In this document: positions 33,251 through 40,632 of the stretch, one piece after another | Numbering within the stretch: position 1 is the first letter of the stretch | Layout: every line of letters begins with the position of its first letter | Assembly: GCA_035543115.1 (NCBI GenBank) | Contig: DATKKF010000020.1 | Span: forward strand, 39,666-103,665 | Direction of reading: 5' to 3' | Source of the DNA: RPRB01 sp035543115 | GTDB taxonomy: Bacteria > Myxococcota > Myxococcia > Myxococcales > Myxococcaceae | DNA: 64,000 nucleotides | Notes under the pieces: generated by a model | Databases searched by the model: none | Told to the model about the DNA's origin: nothing | Seen by the model: only the letters and a program-made list of their open reading frames with translations | Position numbers and translations under genes: made by a program

Positions 33251-34092
33251 TGCGCAGCCTCGCCCTGCACAGCAGCCGGGCACGTGCGCTCCTGACCGAG
33301 GGGCTCGGCTCGGAGCCCCCCCGGCTGGACCTGGCCGCCTGCGCCGTGGCCGCGCTCGAGGACGAAGCGCTCGACCTCGGCCGGGTGCTGCACACCCTCG
33401 ACGGGCTCGGCACGCGGGTCCGGGCGCTCGAGCCTGCACGCCTCGACGCGCTGGGCCGCGCCCAGGCGCTCCGGCGGGTGCTTGCCGACGAGGAAGGCTT
33501 CTGGGGAGACACCGACACCTACGACGCGCCCGAGAACAGCTTCCTGGACCGGGTGCTCGCCCGGAAGAAGGGGCTCCCCATCACCCTGGCGGTGGTCTAC
33601 CTCGAGGTCGCGCGCCGCGCCGGGGTCCCGCTCTTCGGCGTCTCCTTCCCCGGCCACTTCCTCGTCGCCTGCCCCTCGGAAGACGGCAAGCTGGTCCTCG
33701 ATCCGTTCCAGGGCGGGAAGATCCTCACCGAGGCGGGCTGCCAGGATCTCCTGGCCAAGGTCGCCCCCCAGGTCCGCTTCCAGCCGCGGCTGCTCGCGCC
33801 CGCGCCGGCGAGGGTCATCGTCTGGCGCATGCTCAACAACGTGAAGCGCTCCTGGCTCGAGCGGACCCAGGGGGAGCGGGCAGCGCGCGCGGTGGACCTT
33901 CTGCTCCAGCTCCACCCCGACCACCCCGGAGAGCTGCGCGCGCGGGCCGCCATCCTCTCCGCCCTCGGCGCCTACCGCGCGGCGCTGGCCGACGTGGAGC
34001 GGTGCCTCGAGCTGTCGCCCGACGCGCCCGACCAGGCGCAGCTCGAGCTGACCGCGCAGGCGCTCCGCCACCGGCTGGAGTTCCTGAATTGA
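33250..34092 (+). CDS. SirB1-family transglutaminase-like/TPR protein
   Basis: 280 residues. N-terminal helical region, then the SirB1 core: YDAPENSFLDRVLARKKGLP, ITLAVVYLEVARRAGVPLFG, VSFPGHFLVACPSEDGKLVL and DPFQGGKILTEAGC. This is the transglutaminase-like fold in which the catalytic Cys is replaced by Ser/Ala; the PGHFLV His is kept. A C-terminal TPR-like helical pair follows (AARAVDLLLQLHPDHPGELR). SirB1 proteins are widespread and poorly characterised. Coupled to the small ORF before it (1-base overlap) and to the Nudix gene after it (TTGA). Confidence 0.8.
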   Translation: MRSLALHSSRARALLTEGLGSEPPRLDLAACAVAALEDEALDLGRVLHTLDGLGTRVRALEPARLDALGRAQALRRVLADEEGFWGDTDTYDAPENSFLDRVLARKKGLPITLAVVYLEVARRAGVPLFGVSFPGHFLVACPSEDGKLVLDPFQGGKILTEAGCQDLLAKVAPQVRFQPRLLAPAPARVIVWRMLNNVKRSWLERTQGERAARAVDLLLQLHPDHPGELRARAAILSALGAYRAALADVERCLELSPDAPDQAQLELTAQALRHRLEFLN

Positions 34093-34631
34093 GCACCGGC
34101 TGGCGGACGCTCCGCCGCGGCGACGAGCTCGACCTCACCATCCTCCGCATCCGCGAGGACCTGATGGCCGACCCGCTCGGCCGCGAGCACCCCCGGGTCA
34201 TCATCTCCGCCCCGGACTGGGTGCACGTGCTCGCGCTCACCCCCGAGGGCCAGGCGGTGCTGGTCCGTCAGTACCGGGCGGGAATCGACGAGGACACCCT
34301 GGAGTTCCCCGGGGGCATGGTGGACCCCGGAGAGACGCCAGATGCGGCGGCGGCGCGTGAGCTCGAGGAGGAGACCGGCTTCGTCGCCGCGCGCTGGACC
34401 GCGCTCGGGGTCTGTCACTCCAATCCGGCCATCCAGACCAACCGGCTGCACACCTTCCTCGCGCTCGACTGCCAGCGGAGGAAGGAGCCGCGCCTCGACT
34501 CGGGCGAGGACATCCGGGTGGAGCTCGTCCCGGCGGCCTCGTTGCCCGCGCGGGTGGCCAGCGGGGAGATCACCCACGCCCTGGTGCTCGCCTCGATGTG
34601 CCAGGCCGCGGTGCGAGGGATGCTCCGGTGA
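34089..34631 (+). CDS. Nudix hydrolase, ADP-ribose pyrophosphatase-like
   Basis: 180 residues from a TTG start that overlaps the preceding stop (TTGA); no ATG fits. The complete Nudix box is GGMVDPGETPDAAAARELEE followed by ETGF. Upstream VHVLALTPEGQAVLVRQYRA and IDEDTLEFPGG match the ADP-ribose/NudF branch, and the position-specific Pro-rich loop GVCHSNPAIQTNRLHTFLAL also fits. It likely hydrolyses ADP-ribose or sugar nucleotides. It overlaps the following gene by GTGA. Confidence 0.87.
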   Translation: MSTGWRTLRRGDELDLTILRIREDLMADPLGREHPRVIISAPDWVHVLALTPEGQAVLVRQYRAGIDEDTLEFPGGMVDPGETPDAAAARELEEETGFVAARWTALGVCHSNPAIQTNRLHTFLALDCQRRKEPRLDSGEDIRVELVPAASLPARVASGEITHALVLASMCQAAVRGMLR

Positions 34632-35257
34632 GCGCCGTGCTCGCGCTGGTCCTCTCCTTGACCATGTCCCCGGAGGCAGCCCGTGCCCGCCAGGGCCCGC
34701 TCCTCTTCGGCAGCGGTCAGGCGACGTTCCTCCTCGTCGGTCCGGCGGGGCCCGGCGACACGCTAAGGCTCCTGCGGGTGCGGGTCACCCACCTCGAGCT
34801 GCCGGAGAGCCGCAGCTTCGACGATGCCGAGTACCGTCTGGCGATCGAGGTCCCTCCCACCACCCGGCGGGGGCAGCAGCTCGGCGGGACGCTGTGGCGC
34901 TTCGGCGCGGAGAGCCCCGAGGGGCGGAAGCTGAGCGACGGGGTGCGAGCGGAGGTCCAGGGCGAGGACCGGATCGCACCGGTCATCGCCCGCGGGCTCG
35001 CCTACCGCGCGCTGGGCACGCCGGATCGCCTCTACCTGGTGCACGCCGGGACGCTCTTCGCGCAGGTCGTCCGGGTCCAGCCGGCGAGCGAGGTGGAGAT
35101 TCCACCGGCTGGCGTCCCGGTCCGGGTCGACCGTCCGTCGCAGGAGCCGGCGACCCGCATCCTCCCCGGCGAGTACGCGAAGGTCGTCCTCGGAGAGGGA
35201 CGGACGGTGCGCGTCACGGCGGTCAGTGAGATCTGGTTCGCCGGGGCGTCGCACTAA
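34628..35257 (+). CDS. Hypothetical exported protein
   Basis: 209 residues from GTG 34628, overlapping the Nudix stop (GTGA). Hydrophobic signal sequence VSAVLALVLSLTMSPEAARA, then a mature region rich in beta-strand patterns (FLLVGPAGPGDTLRLLRVRV, YLVHAGTLFAQVVRVQPASE) and no Cys. The C-terminus reads PGEYAKVVLGEGRTVRVTAV. Family not recognised; periplasmic or secreted location inferred from the leader. Confidence 0.65.
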   Translation: MSAVLALVLSLTMSPEAARARQGPLLFGSGQATFLLVGPAGPGDTLRLLRVRVTHLELPESRSFDDAEYRLAIEVPPTTRRGQQLGGTLWRFGAESPEGRKLSDGVRAEVQGEDRIAPVIARGLAYRALGTPDRLYLVHAGTLFAQVVRVQPASEVEIPPAGVPVRVDRPSQEPATRILPGEYAKVVLGEGRTVRVTAVSEIWFAGASH

Positions 35258-35327
35258 GACCCGCACCCAGCGGGGGGCTCTCCAAACCCACCGGCAGGCA
35301 TCAACCGGCTGGGGCTATGGTCGCGGC

Positions 35328-35951
35328 GTGGCGACGGCTGAACCTTCACCGCGCGCCGTGGCGCTCGGCTTCGCGGTCCACACGGGCTGGGCGGCGCTGG
35401 TCGCGGTGTCGCGATCGGCCTCGAGGATGACCGTCCTCGATCGACGGCGGGTCGGGATGTTGCCCGTCCCGGCCACGCCCCGGCAGGACGCCTACCCGCA
35501 CGTGTTCCACGCCGCCCGCGAGCTCCCGCTCGAGGAGGCGGAGCGCTTCGTGCGCATCGCGGAGCAGGAGGCACGCGCGAAGGCCCGCGAGGCGCTCGGC
35601 GCTGCGGTCGGGGAGCTCCGGGCGGCGGGGCATCAGGTCATCGGCAGTGCGATCATCACCCCCAGGGAGGCACCTCCGCGGCCGCTGGAGGAGATCCTCC
35701 GGAGCCACACCCTGGTCCACGCCGCGGAGGGCGCGCTGTTCCGCTCGGTCATCCACGGCGCGAGCGAGGATCTCGGCCTTCGAGTCTTCCCGGTCCCGGC
35801 GCCGGAGCTCGTCCAGCGGGCGGCGCGCGCCCTGGGGCTCTCGGGCGGCGAGGTCCCGGGCTTCCTGGCCCACGTCGGGCACGAGCTCGGTCCGCCCTGG
35901 ACCGCGGACCACAAGGCCGCGAGCCTGGCCGCGGTGCTCGCGCTCGGCTGA
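35328..35951 (+). CDS. Hypothetical cytosolic protein, possible RNase H-like fold
   Basis: 207 residues from GTG 35328 (VATAEPSPRAVALGFAVHTG...); the frame is open to 35226 but without plausible protein features. The opening strand AVALGFAVHTGWAALVAVSR, the helix with AEQEARAKAREALGAAVGEL, and the late strand/helix VPGFLAHVGHELGPPW suggest an alpha/beta fold like RNase H/resolvases, which start with a glycine-rich strand. Catalytic acids cannot be confirmed. Nothing is known to me of its function. It ends one base before the convergent TauE gene. Confidence 0.6.
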   Translation: MATAEPSPRAVALGFAVHTGWAALVAVSRSASRMTVLDRRRVGMLPVPATPRQDAYPHVFHAARELPLEEAERFVRIAEQEARAKAREALGAAVGELRAAGHQVIGSAIITPREAPPRPLEEILRSHTLVHAAEGALFRSVIHGASEDLGLRVFPVPAPELVQRAARALGLSGGEVPGFLAHVGHELGPPWTADHKAASLAAVLALG

Positions 35952-35952
35952 G

Positions 35953-36714
35953 TCACCGTCTCAGGAAGAGGCCCACCGCGCTGATCAGCGCCACCGCCCC
36001 GAAGATGGCCCGGAGGACCCGCTCCGGCAACCGGTGCGCGATGGCCACGCCGAGGGGCATCGTCGCCACGCCGCCCACCGCCAGCGCGATGCCCCGCACC
36101 CAGTCCACGTTCCCCGCCCGTCCGTAGACCAGCAAGTTTACCACCGTGCCCGGCGCGACGAGGGCGAGACCCATCCCCTGTGCCGTCGCCTGGCCCATCG
36201 CCCGGAGCGTGGTCATCAGCGGCACGGTCAAGAGGGAGCCGCCCACGCCGAAGAGCCCCGAGACCAATCCACCCACCACACCGAGCGCCACCCCGACCGG
36301 CGGAGGGAGCCGCGCCTCGGGGTCGATGCGCAGCTCGGCCGAGCGGCTCCGCAGCCCGTAGAAGACGGCCAGGGCGAGCATGAAGCCGCCGAACGCGATC
36401 CGGAGCGTCCTCGACGGCGCCGCGGTGGCGATCTGCGCCCCGACGTAGGTGAACACCGGCGCCGAGACCGCGAGCACCACCGCGCCCCGCGGGTCGAACC
36501 CCCGGTGGCGGGCGTACTGCCACAGCCCGAGCAGCACGTTGGGCACCACCATCACCAGGGCCGTCCCCTGCGCCCGCTGCTGGGTCATCCCGAAGAAGAC
36601 CCCGAGCAGGGGGATGATGAACAGCCCGCCGCCGATTCCCACGATGCCGCTGAGCACGCCGATGCCGGCACCGAGCAGGACGTCGAGGGCGAGCTCCGCC
36701 GGGGTGATGCCCAT
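35953..36714 (-). CDS. TauE/SafE-family membrane transporter
   Basis: 253 residues with about eight helices. Two family repeats are visible: GIGVLSGIVGIGGGLFIIPL near residues 16-35 and VVGGLVSGLFGVGGSLLTVP near 147-166. TauE/SafE proteins export organosulfur compounds or sulfite, or act as anion permeases. No sulfur-metabolism genes adjoin it directly, although a Cys/Met PLP enzyme is two genes upstream on the same strand. It lies 14 bases after moaC. Confidence 0.88.
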   Translation of the reverse strand: MGITPAELALDVLLGAGIGVLSGIVGIGGGLFIIPLLGVFFGMTQQRAQGTALVMVVPNVLLGLWQYARHRGFDPRGAVVLAVSAPVFTYVGAQIATAAPSRTLRIAFGGFMLALAVFYGLRSRSAELRIDPEARLPPPVGVALGVVGGLVSGLFGVGGSLLTVPLMTTLRAMGQATAQGMGLALVAPGTVVNLLVYGRAGNVDWVRGIALAVGGVATMPLGVAIAHRLPERVLRAIFGAVALISAVGLFLRR

Positions 36715-36728
36715 CCCGTGCGTCCGGC

Positions 36729-37172
36729 CTAACCCGCCGAGCCGCGGTCCCAGGCGCCGGTCCGGCCGCCGGCCTTGTGCTCGAGCTGCAGCGACTCGAT
36801 GACCATCCCCCGGTCGACGGCCTTCACCATGTCGTAGATGGTCAGCGCCGCGATCGCCGCCGCAGTGAGGGCCTCCATCTCCACCCCCGTCCGGTCGAGC
36901 GTCTTGACCTCGGCCCGGACCCGGGCCCCGCCCTCGTCCAGCACAACGTCGACGGTCACTCCGGTTAGGGCGATGGGGTGGCAGAGCGGAATCAGGTCCG
37001 GGGTGCGCTTCGTCGCCATCACCCCGGCCAGTCGGGCGGCGGCGAGCACGTCGCCCTTCTCCACCCGTCCGTCGCGGATGCGGGCCACCGTCTCCGGCTG
37101 CATCCGGAGGCGGGCGGTCGCGACGGCGACCCGCTCGGTGCGGTCCTTGCCGCCGACGTCGACCATCTTCAT
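36729..37172 (-). CDS. moaC: MoaC, cyclic pyranopterin monophosphate synthase
   Basis: 147 residues (MKMVDVGGKDRTERVAVATA). Diagnostic MoaC motifs: MVDVGGKDRTERVAVA, KGDVLAAARLAGVMATKRTP, DLIPLCHPIALTGV, GVEMEALTAAAIAALTIYDM and a C-terminal KAGGRTGAW. It converts cyclic pyranopterin precursor made by MoaA into cPMP in molybdenum cofactor synthesis. No other moa/moe gene is in the window. Start overlaps the PLP enzyme stop by ATGA. Confidence 0.95.
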   Translation of the reverse strand: MKMVDVGGKDRTERVAVATARLRMQPETVARIRDGRVEKGDVLAAARLAGVMATKRTPDLIPLCHPIALTGVTVDVVLDEGGARVRAEVKTLDRTGVEMEALTAAAIAALTIYDMVKAVDRGMVIESLQLEHKAGGRTGAWDRGSAG

Positions 37173-38362
37173 GGCCGGCCCACCGCCTGGAGGAGATCCT
37201 CGGCGATCTCCTCCGGGTCCTCGAGGCCCACCGAGACGCGGATCAGGTTCTCGCCGATGCCCGCCGCCGCGCGCTCCTCGGGGGTGAGCCGACGGGCGCT
37301 CGCGCTCGCCGCGTGCATGACCAGCGTCGTCACGTCCCCGAGCGAGGGCGCCGGCCGGCAGAGCCTGAGCGACTCGAGGAAGCGGAAGGACTCGGCCCGG
37401 CCCGCGCCGGCGATCTCGAAGGCCACCATCCCCCCGAAGCCGCCCTTGAGGAGAGCCCGGGCGGTCGCGTGGTCGGGGTGGTCCTCGAGCCCGGGGTAGA
37501 GCACCCGGGCGATGCGCCCGTGCTCACGGAGACGCCGCGCCACGTGCAGCGCGTGCGCCGAGTGCGCCGCCATCCGGACGGGGAGCGTGCGGAGCCCGCG
37601 GAGCGTGAGCCACCCCTCGAACGGCCCGAGCAGCGCGCCCTCGAGCACCCTCGCCCCGCGCAGCGGATCGATGCGCGCCCGCGTCCCCGAGACGACGCCG
37701 CCGGTCGCGTCGGAGTGACCGTTGATCCACTTGGTGGTCGAGTGCAGCGCGTAGTCCGCCCCCTGGGCGAGGGTCCGCTGCAGCATCGGCGAGGTGAAGG
37801 TCCCGTCCACGGCGAGGACCGCCCCCCCAGCGTGCGCCGCGCGGGCGATGGCCGGGAGGTCCGGAACGGCGAGCAAGGGGTTGGTCATGCTCTCGGCGAG
37901 GACCAGCTTCGGGCGGAGGGCCGCGATGCGCTCCAGCGAGGGGGGATCGCTCAGCTTCAGCGCGTGCAGCTCCACCCGCTGCTGCTCGGCGAGCCGCTTG
38001 AAGAGCGCACGGGTCGCGCCGTAGCCGTCCGAGGGGAGCACCACCCGGTCACCGGGGGCGAGGCCCTGGGCATCGAAGACTGCCCGGAGCGCCGCCATCC
38101 CGCTCCCGAAGACCGCGGAGGCCTCGGCGCCCTCGAGCGCGGCGATCGCCTCCTCGAGCAGCACCGAGTTCTCACCCCGGATGCGGGTGTAGACGAAGTC
38201 CTTGCCGTCCAGCGCCGCGTCGAGCTCGTCGGCGGAGTCGAACCAGCTCACCGCCGCGGTGTGGACCGCCGGGGTGATGGGGACCGCGCTGCTCTCCGGG
38301 AGCCGGCTTCCGGCGTGGATCGCCAGCGTCGCCAGAGCGGCCGGTGTCCGGGACGCGCTCAC
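37169..38362 (-). CDS. Cys/Met-metabolism PLP-dependent enzyme (cystathionine gamma-synthase/lyase family)
   Basis: 397 residues from GTG 38362, overlapping the trxB stop (GTGA). Fold type I features: SAVPITPAVHTAAVSWFDSA, FVYTRIRGENSVLLEEAIAA, ASAVFGSGMAALRAVFDAQG (PLP phosphate loop), LAESMTNPLLAVPDLPAIAR, VLAVDGTFTSPMLQRTL, and the lysine motif LHSTTKWINGHSDATGGVV. The C-terminal ENLIRVSVGLEDPEEIAEDL is typical. Members act as cystathionine gamma-synthase, beta/gamma-lyase, methionine gamma-lyase or O-acetylhomoserine sulfhydrylase; specificity cannot be told from sequence alone. Its coupling to trxB and moaC may be coincidental. Confidence 0.88.
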   Translation of the reverse strand: MSASRTPAALATLAIHAGSRLPESSAVPITPAVHTAAVSWFDSADELDAALDGKDFVYTRIRGENSVLLEEAIAALEGAEASAVFGSGMAALRAVFDAQGLAPGDRVVLPSDGYGATRALFKRLAEQQRVELHALKLSDPPSLERIAALRPKLVLAESMTNPLLAVPDLPAIARAAHAGGAVLAVDGTFTSPMLQRTLAQGADYALHSTTKWINGHSDATGGVVSGTRARIDPLRGARVLEGALLGPFEGWLTLRGLRTLPVRMAAHSAHALHVARRLREHGRIARVLYPGLEDHPDHATARALLKGGFGGMVAFEIAGAGRAESFRFLESLRLCRPAPSLGDVTTLVMHAASASARRLTPEERAAAGIGENLIRVSVGLEDPEEIAEDLLQAVGRP

Positions 38363-39321
38363 TTCCCGTGCTCCACCAGGAAACGCTCGGCCTCGATGGC
38401 CGCCATGCAGCCCGTGCCCGCGGCGGTGACCGCCTGCCGGTACACCGAGTCCTGCACGTCGCCACAGGCGAAGACACCGTCCACGCTGGTGCGGGTACTG
38501 CCGGGTACCGTCTTCACGTAGCCAGTCTCGTGCGTCTCGATCCAGTCCTCGAAGAGCGCGGTCGTCGGCTGGTGGCCGATCGCCACGAACAAGCCGCCGG
38601 CGCTCATGCTCATCACCTCGCCGGTCTTGACGTTCCGGACCCTGGCGCCGGTCATCCGCTTGCCGTCGCCGAGCACCTCCTCGACCACGGTGTTCCACAC
38701 CACCGAGATCTTCGGATTGGACAGCACCCGGTGCTGCATGATCTTCGAGGCCCGGAACTGATCGCGCCGGTGGACCAGGAGCACCTTGTCGACGATCTTC
38801 GCGAGGTAGGTCGCCTCCTCCATCGCCGTGTCGCCCCCGCCGACCACGAAGACCACCTCGCCCTTGAAGAACGCGCCGTCGCAGGTGGCGCAGGCCGAGA
38901 CGCCACGGTTGGTGTACTCGGCCTCGCCGGGCACGTTCAGCCACTTGGCCGAGGCGCCCGTGGCGATGATGACCGTCTCGGTCTTCACCGTGCGGCCGCT
39001 CTCGTCCCGGAGCGTGAAGGGGCGGGCCGAGAGGTCCACCTTCGTCACGTTCTCCATGTGGATGACGGTGCCGAATCGCTCGGCCTGGGCCTTGAACCGC
39101 TCCATCAGCTCCGGGCCGGTGACGGCCTCCGGGAACCCGGGGTAGTTCTCGACATCGGTGGTGATCATCAGCTGGCCGCCTGGCACGCGGGCAGGCTCGT
39201 CGAGGGCCGGTCCCCCGGCGTAGAGGACGGGCTCGAGGTTTGCTCGAGCGGCGTAGATCGCCGCGGTGTATCCAGCCGGCCCGGACCCGATGATGGTGAC
39301 TGCATGCACGGTGTCTGCCAT
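38359..39321 (-). CDS. trxB: Thioredoxin reductase
   Basis: 320 residues. FAD-binding IIGSGPAGYTAAIYAARANL, GGQLMITTDVENYPGFPEAV, redox-active CATC in VSACATCDGAFFKGE (near 137-151), NADPH-binding VVGGGDTAMEEATYLAKIV, and terminal FACGDVQDSVYRQAVTAAG. Length matches bacterial low-Mr TrxB. It reduces thioredoxin with NADPH and so supports MsrA (17732) and ribonucleotide reduction. Divergent from the cNMP-binding gene with 35 bases between starts. Confidence 0.96.
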   Translation of the reverse strand: MADTVHAVTIIGSGPAGYTAAIYAARANLEPVLYAGGPALDEPARVPGGQLMITTDVENYPGFPEAVTGPELMERFKAQAERFGTVIHMENVTKVDLSARPFTLRDESGRTVKTETVIIATGASAKWLNVPGEAEYTNRGVSACATCDGAFFKGEVVFVVGGGDTAMEEATYLAKIVDKVLLVHRRDQFRASKIMQHRVLSNPKISVVWNTVVEEVLGDGKRMTGARVRNVKTGEVMSMSAGGLFVAIGHQPTTALFEDWIETHETGYVKTVPGSTRTSVDGVFACGDVQDSVYRQAVTAAGTGCMAAIEAERFLVEHGK

Positions 39322-39356
39322 GCCAGAAAGAGTGCTACGAGGGTCCCACGATTGCC

Positions 39357-39818
39357 ATGAATCTCGACCTGCTCTCGCGGGTGCCGCTGTTCGAGGGGCT
39401 GAGCCAGGCCCAGCTCAAGAAGCTCGCCGGCGTCTGCGAGAGCGAGCGGGTCACGCGCGGCAAGTACGTGTTCCGTGAGGGCGAGCCGGGCGCCGCGATG
39501 TACGTCATCGTCGAGGGCAAGGTGCGCATCAGCCGCCAGCTCCCGGGGATGGGCGAGGAGGCGCTGGCCATCCTCGAGCCCGGCGCGGCGTTCGGCGAGA
39601 TGGCGGTGGTCGAGGAGGGCGTCCGGTCGGCGGATGCCCTCGCCCACGAGGGCGAGGCGGTGCTCCTTCGCATCGGGCGAGACCCGCTCGACCAGCTGCT
39701 CTTCACCGACAAGGAGCTCGCCTACTCGGTGCTCTGGGCGCTGGTGCGGACGCTCTCCGGCCGGCTCCGGGACACCAACGAGAAGATGAAGGCGCTGTTC
39801 ACGATGTCCAAGTTCTAG
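39357..39818 (+). CDS. Cyclic-nucleotide-binding domain protein without effector domain
   Basis: 153 residues, essentially one cNMP-binding domain: LLSRVPLFEGLSQAQLKKLA, GKYVFREGEPGAAMYVIVEG, VRISRQLPGMGEEALAILEP and GAAFGEMAVVEEGVRSADAL. The phosphate-binding cassette (FGEMAVVEEGVRSADA) lacks the canonical Arg-Thr-Ala order. The C-terminal helix LVRTLSGRLRDTNEKMKALF is too short for a Crp helix-turn-helix. Probably a stand-alone sensor that acts through a partner. Followed 64 bases later by radC on the same strand. Confidence 0.85.
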   Translation: MNLDLLSRVPLFEGLSQAQLKKLAGVCESERVTRGKYVFREGEPGAAMYVIVEGKVRISRQLPGMGEEALAILEPGAAFGEMAVVEEGVRSADALAHEGEAVLLRIGRDPLDQLLFTDKELAYSVLWALVRTLSGRLRDTNEKMKALFTMSKF

Positions 39819-39882
39819 GACGCCGGACGGCCGCCGCTGCGGACGGCGCGCTGAACCTGCGTTCACGGCGAGCCGCGGGCAC

Positions 39883-40632
39883 GTGGCTTGCTCTGCTGCC
39901 CGGGCCGTGGAGCGGGGGGCTGCCGAGACGGAGGACGGACGACTTCAATCCCTGCGGGAGCGGCTGCTCGAGGCGCCGGATGGGCTGGACGACGCCGAGC
40001 TCCTCTGGCTGCTGTTCGGCGGCCGGAGCCGCACCGTGCGCGGCCTGGGCGAGTCGCTGCTCGCCGCGGCGGGTGGGCTCCGGGCGCTGGCGAGCATGGA
40101 GCCGTCCGAGCTGTGCACCGCCGCCGGCCTCGGGCGGGAGCGAGCCGCGCAGGTGCTGGCCGCGCTCGAGCTGGCCCGGCGCGCGCACCTCGCCCCCGAC
40201 GGCCGGCCCCGGTTGCGCACGGCCGAGGAGGTGTACCGCTACCTCGCACCGCGCATCGCGCTGCTCCGCCACGAGGTGTTCCACGTCCTGTCCTTCAACA
40301 CCCGGAACGTGCTGCTCGCCGACGCACGGGTGGCGCAGGGGACGACCGACGCCTGCACCGTGGATCCGCGCGAGGTGTTCCGGGCGGCGCTGACCTCCCG
40401 GGCCACGGCGGTCATCTTCGCCCACAACCACCCGTCGGGAGATCCGGATCCGTCGGAGGCGGACCTGGCCCTGACCCGCGAGCTGCAGGCCGGAGCCAGA
40501 ATTTTCCACCTCCGCGTGCTCGACCACGTGGTGGTCGGAGCGGGGCGGTACGTCTCGCTGGCCCGGGCCGGGCTCCTGCACGCGCTCGCTCCGGGTTGGG
40601 GAGAGGCGTTGACGGCTGGAGGCAAACGGTGA
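39883..40632 (+). CDS. radC: RadC/JAB-domain DNA repair-like protein
   Basis: 249 residues from GTG 39883; GTG 39907 is an alternative. A RadC N-terminal helix-hairpin-helix-like region (RERLLEAPDGLDDAELLWLL, PSELCTAAGLGRERAAQVLA) is followed by the JAB/MPN metalloprotease-like domain with VIFAHNHPSGDPDPSEADLA and the downstream Asp (RVLDHVVVGAGRYVSLA). It has the residues of the zinc site (HNHPSGD). RadC proteins are conserved but their role in DNA repair is disputed. The stop overlaps recQ by four bases (GTGA), a direct hint at a shared process. Confidence 0.9.
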   Translation: MACSAARAVERGAAETEDGRLQSLRERLLEAPDGLDDAELLWLLFGGRSRTVRGLGESLLAAAGGLRALASMEPSELCTAAGLGRERAAQVLAALELARRAHLAPDGRPRLRTAEEVYRYLAPRIALLRHEVFHVLSFNTRNVLLADARVAQGTTDACTVDPREVFRAALTSRATAVIFAHNHPSGDPDPSEADLALTRELQAGARIFHLRVLDHVVVGAGRYVSLARAGLLHALAPGWGEALTAGGKR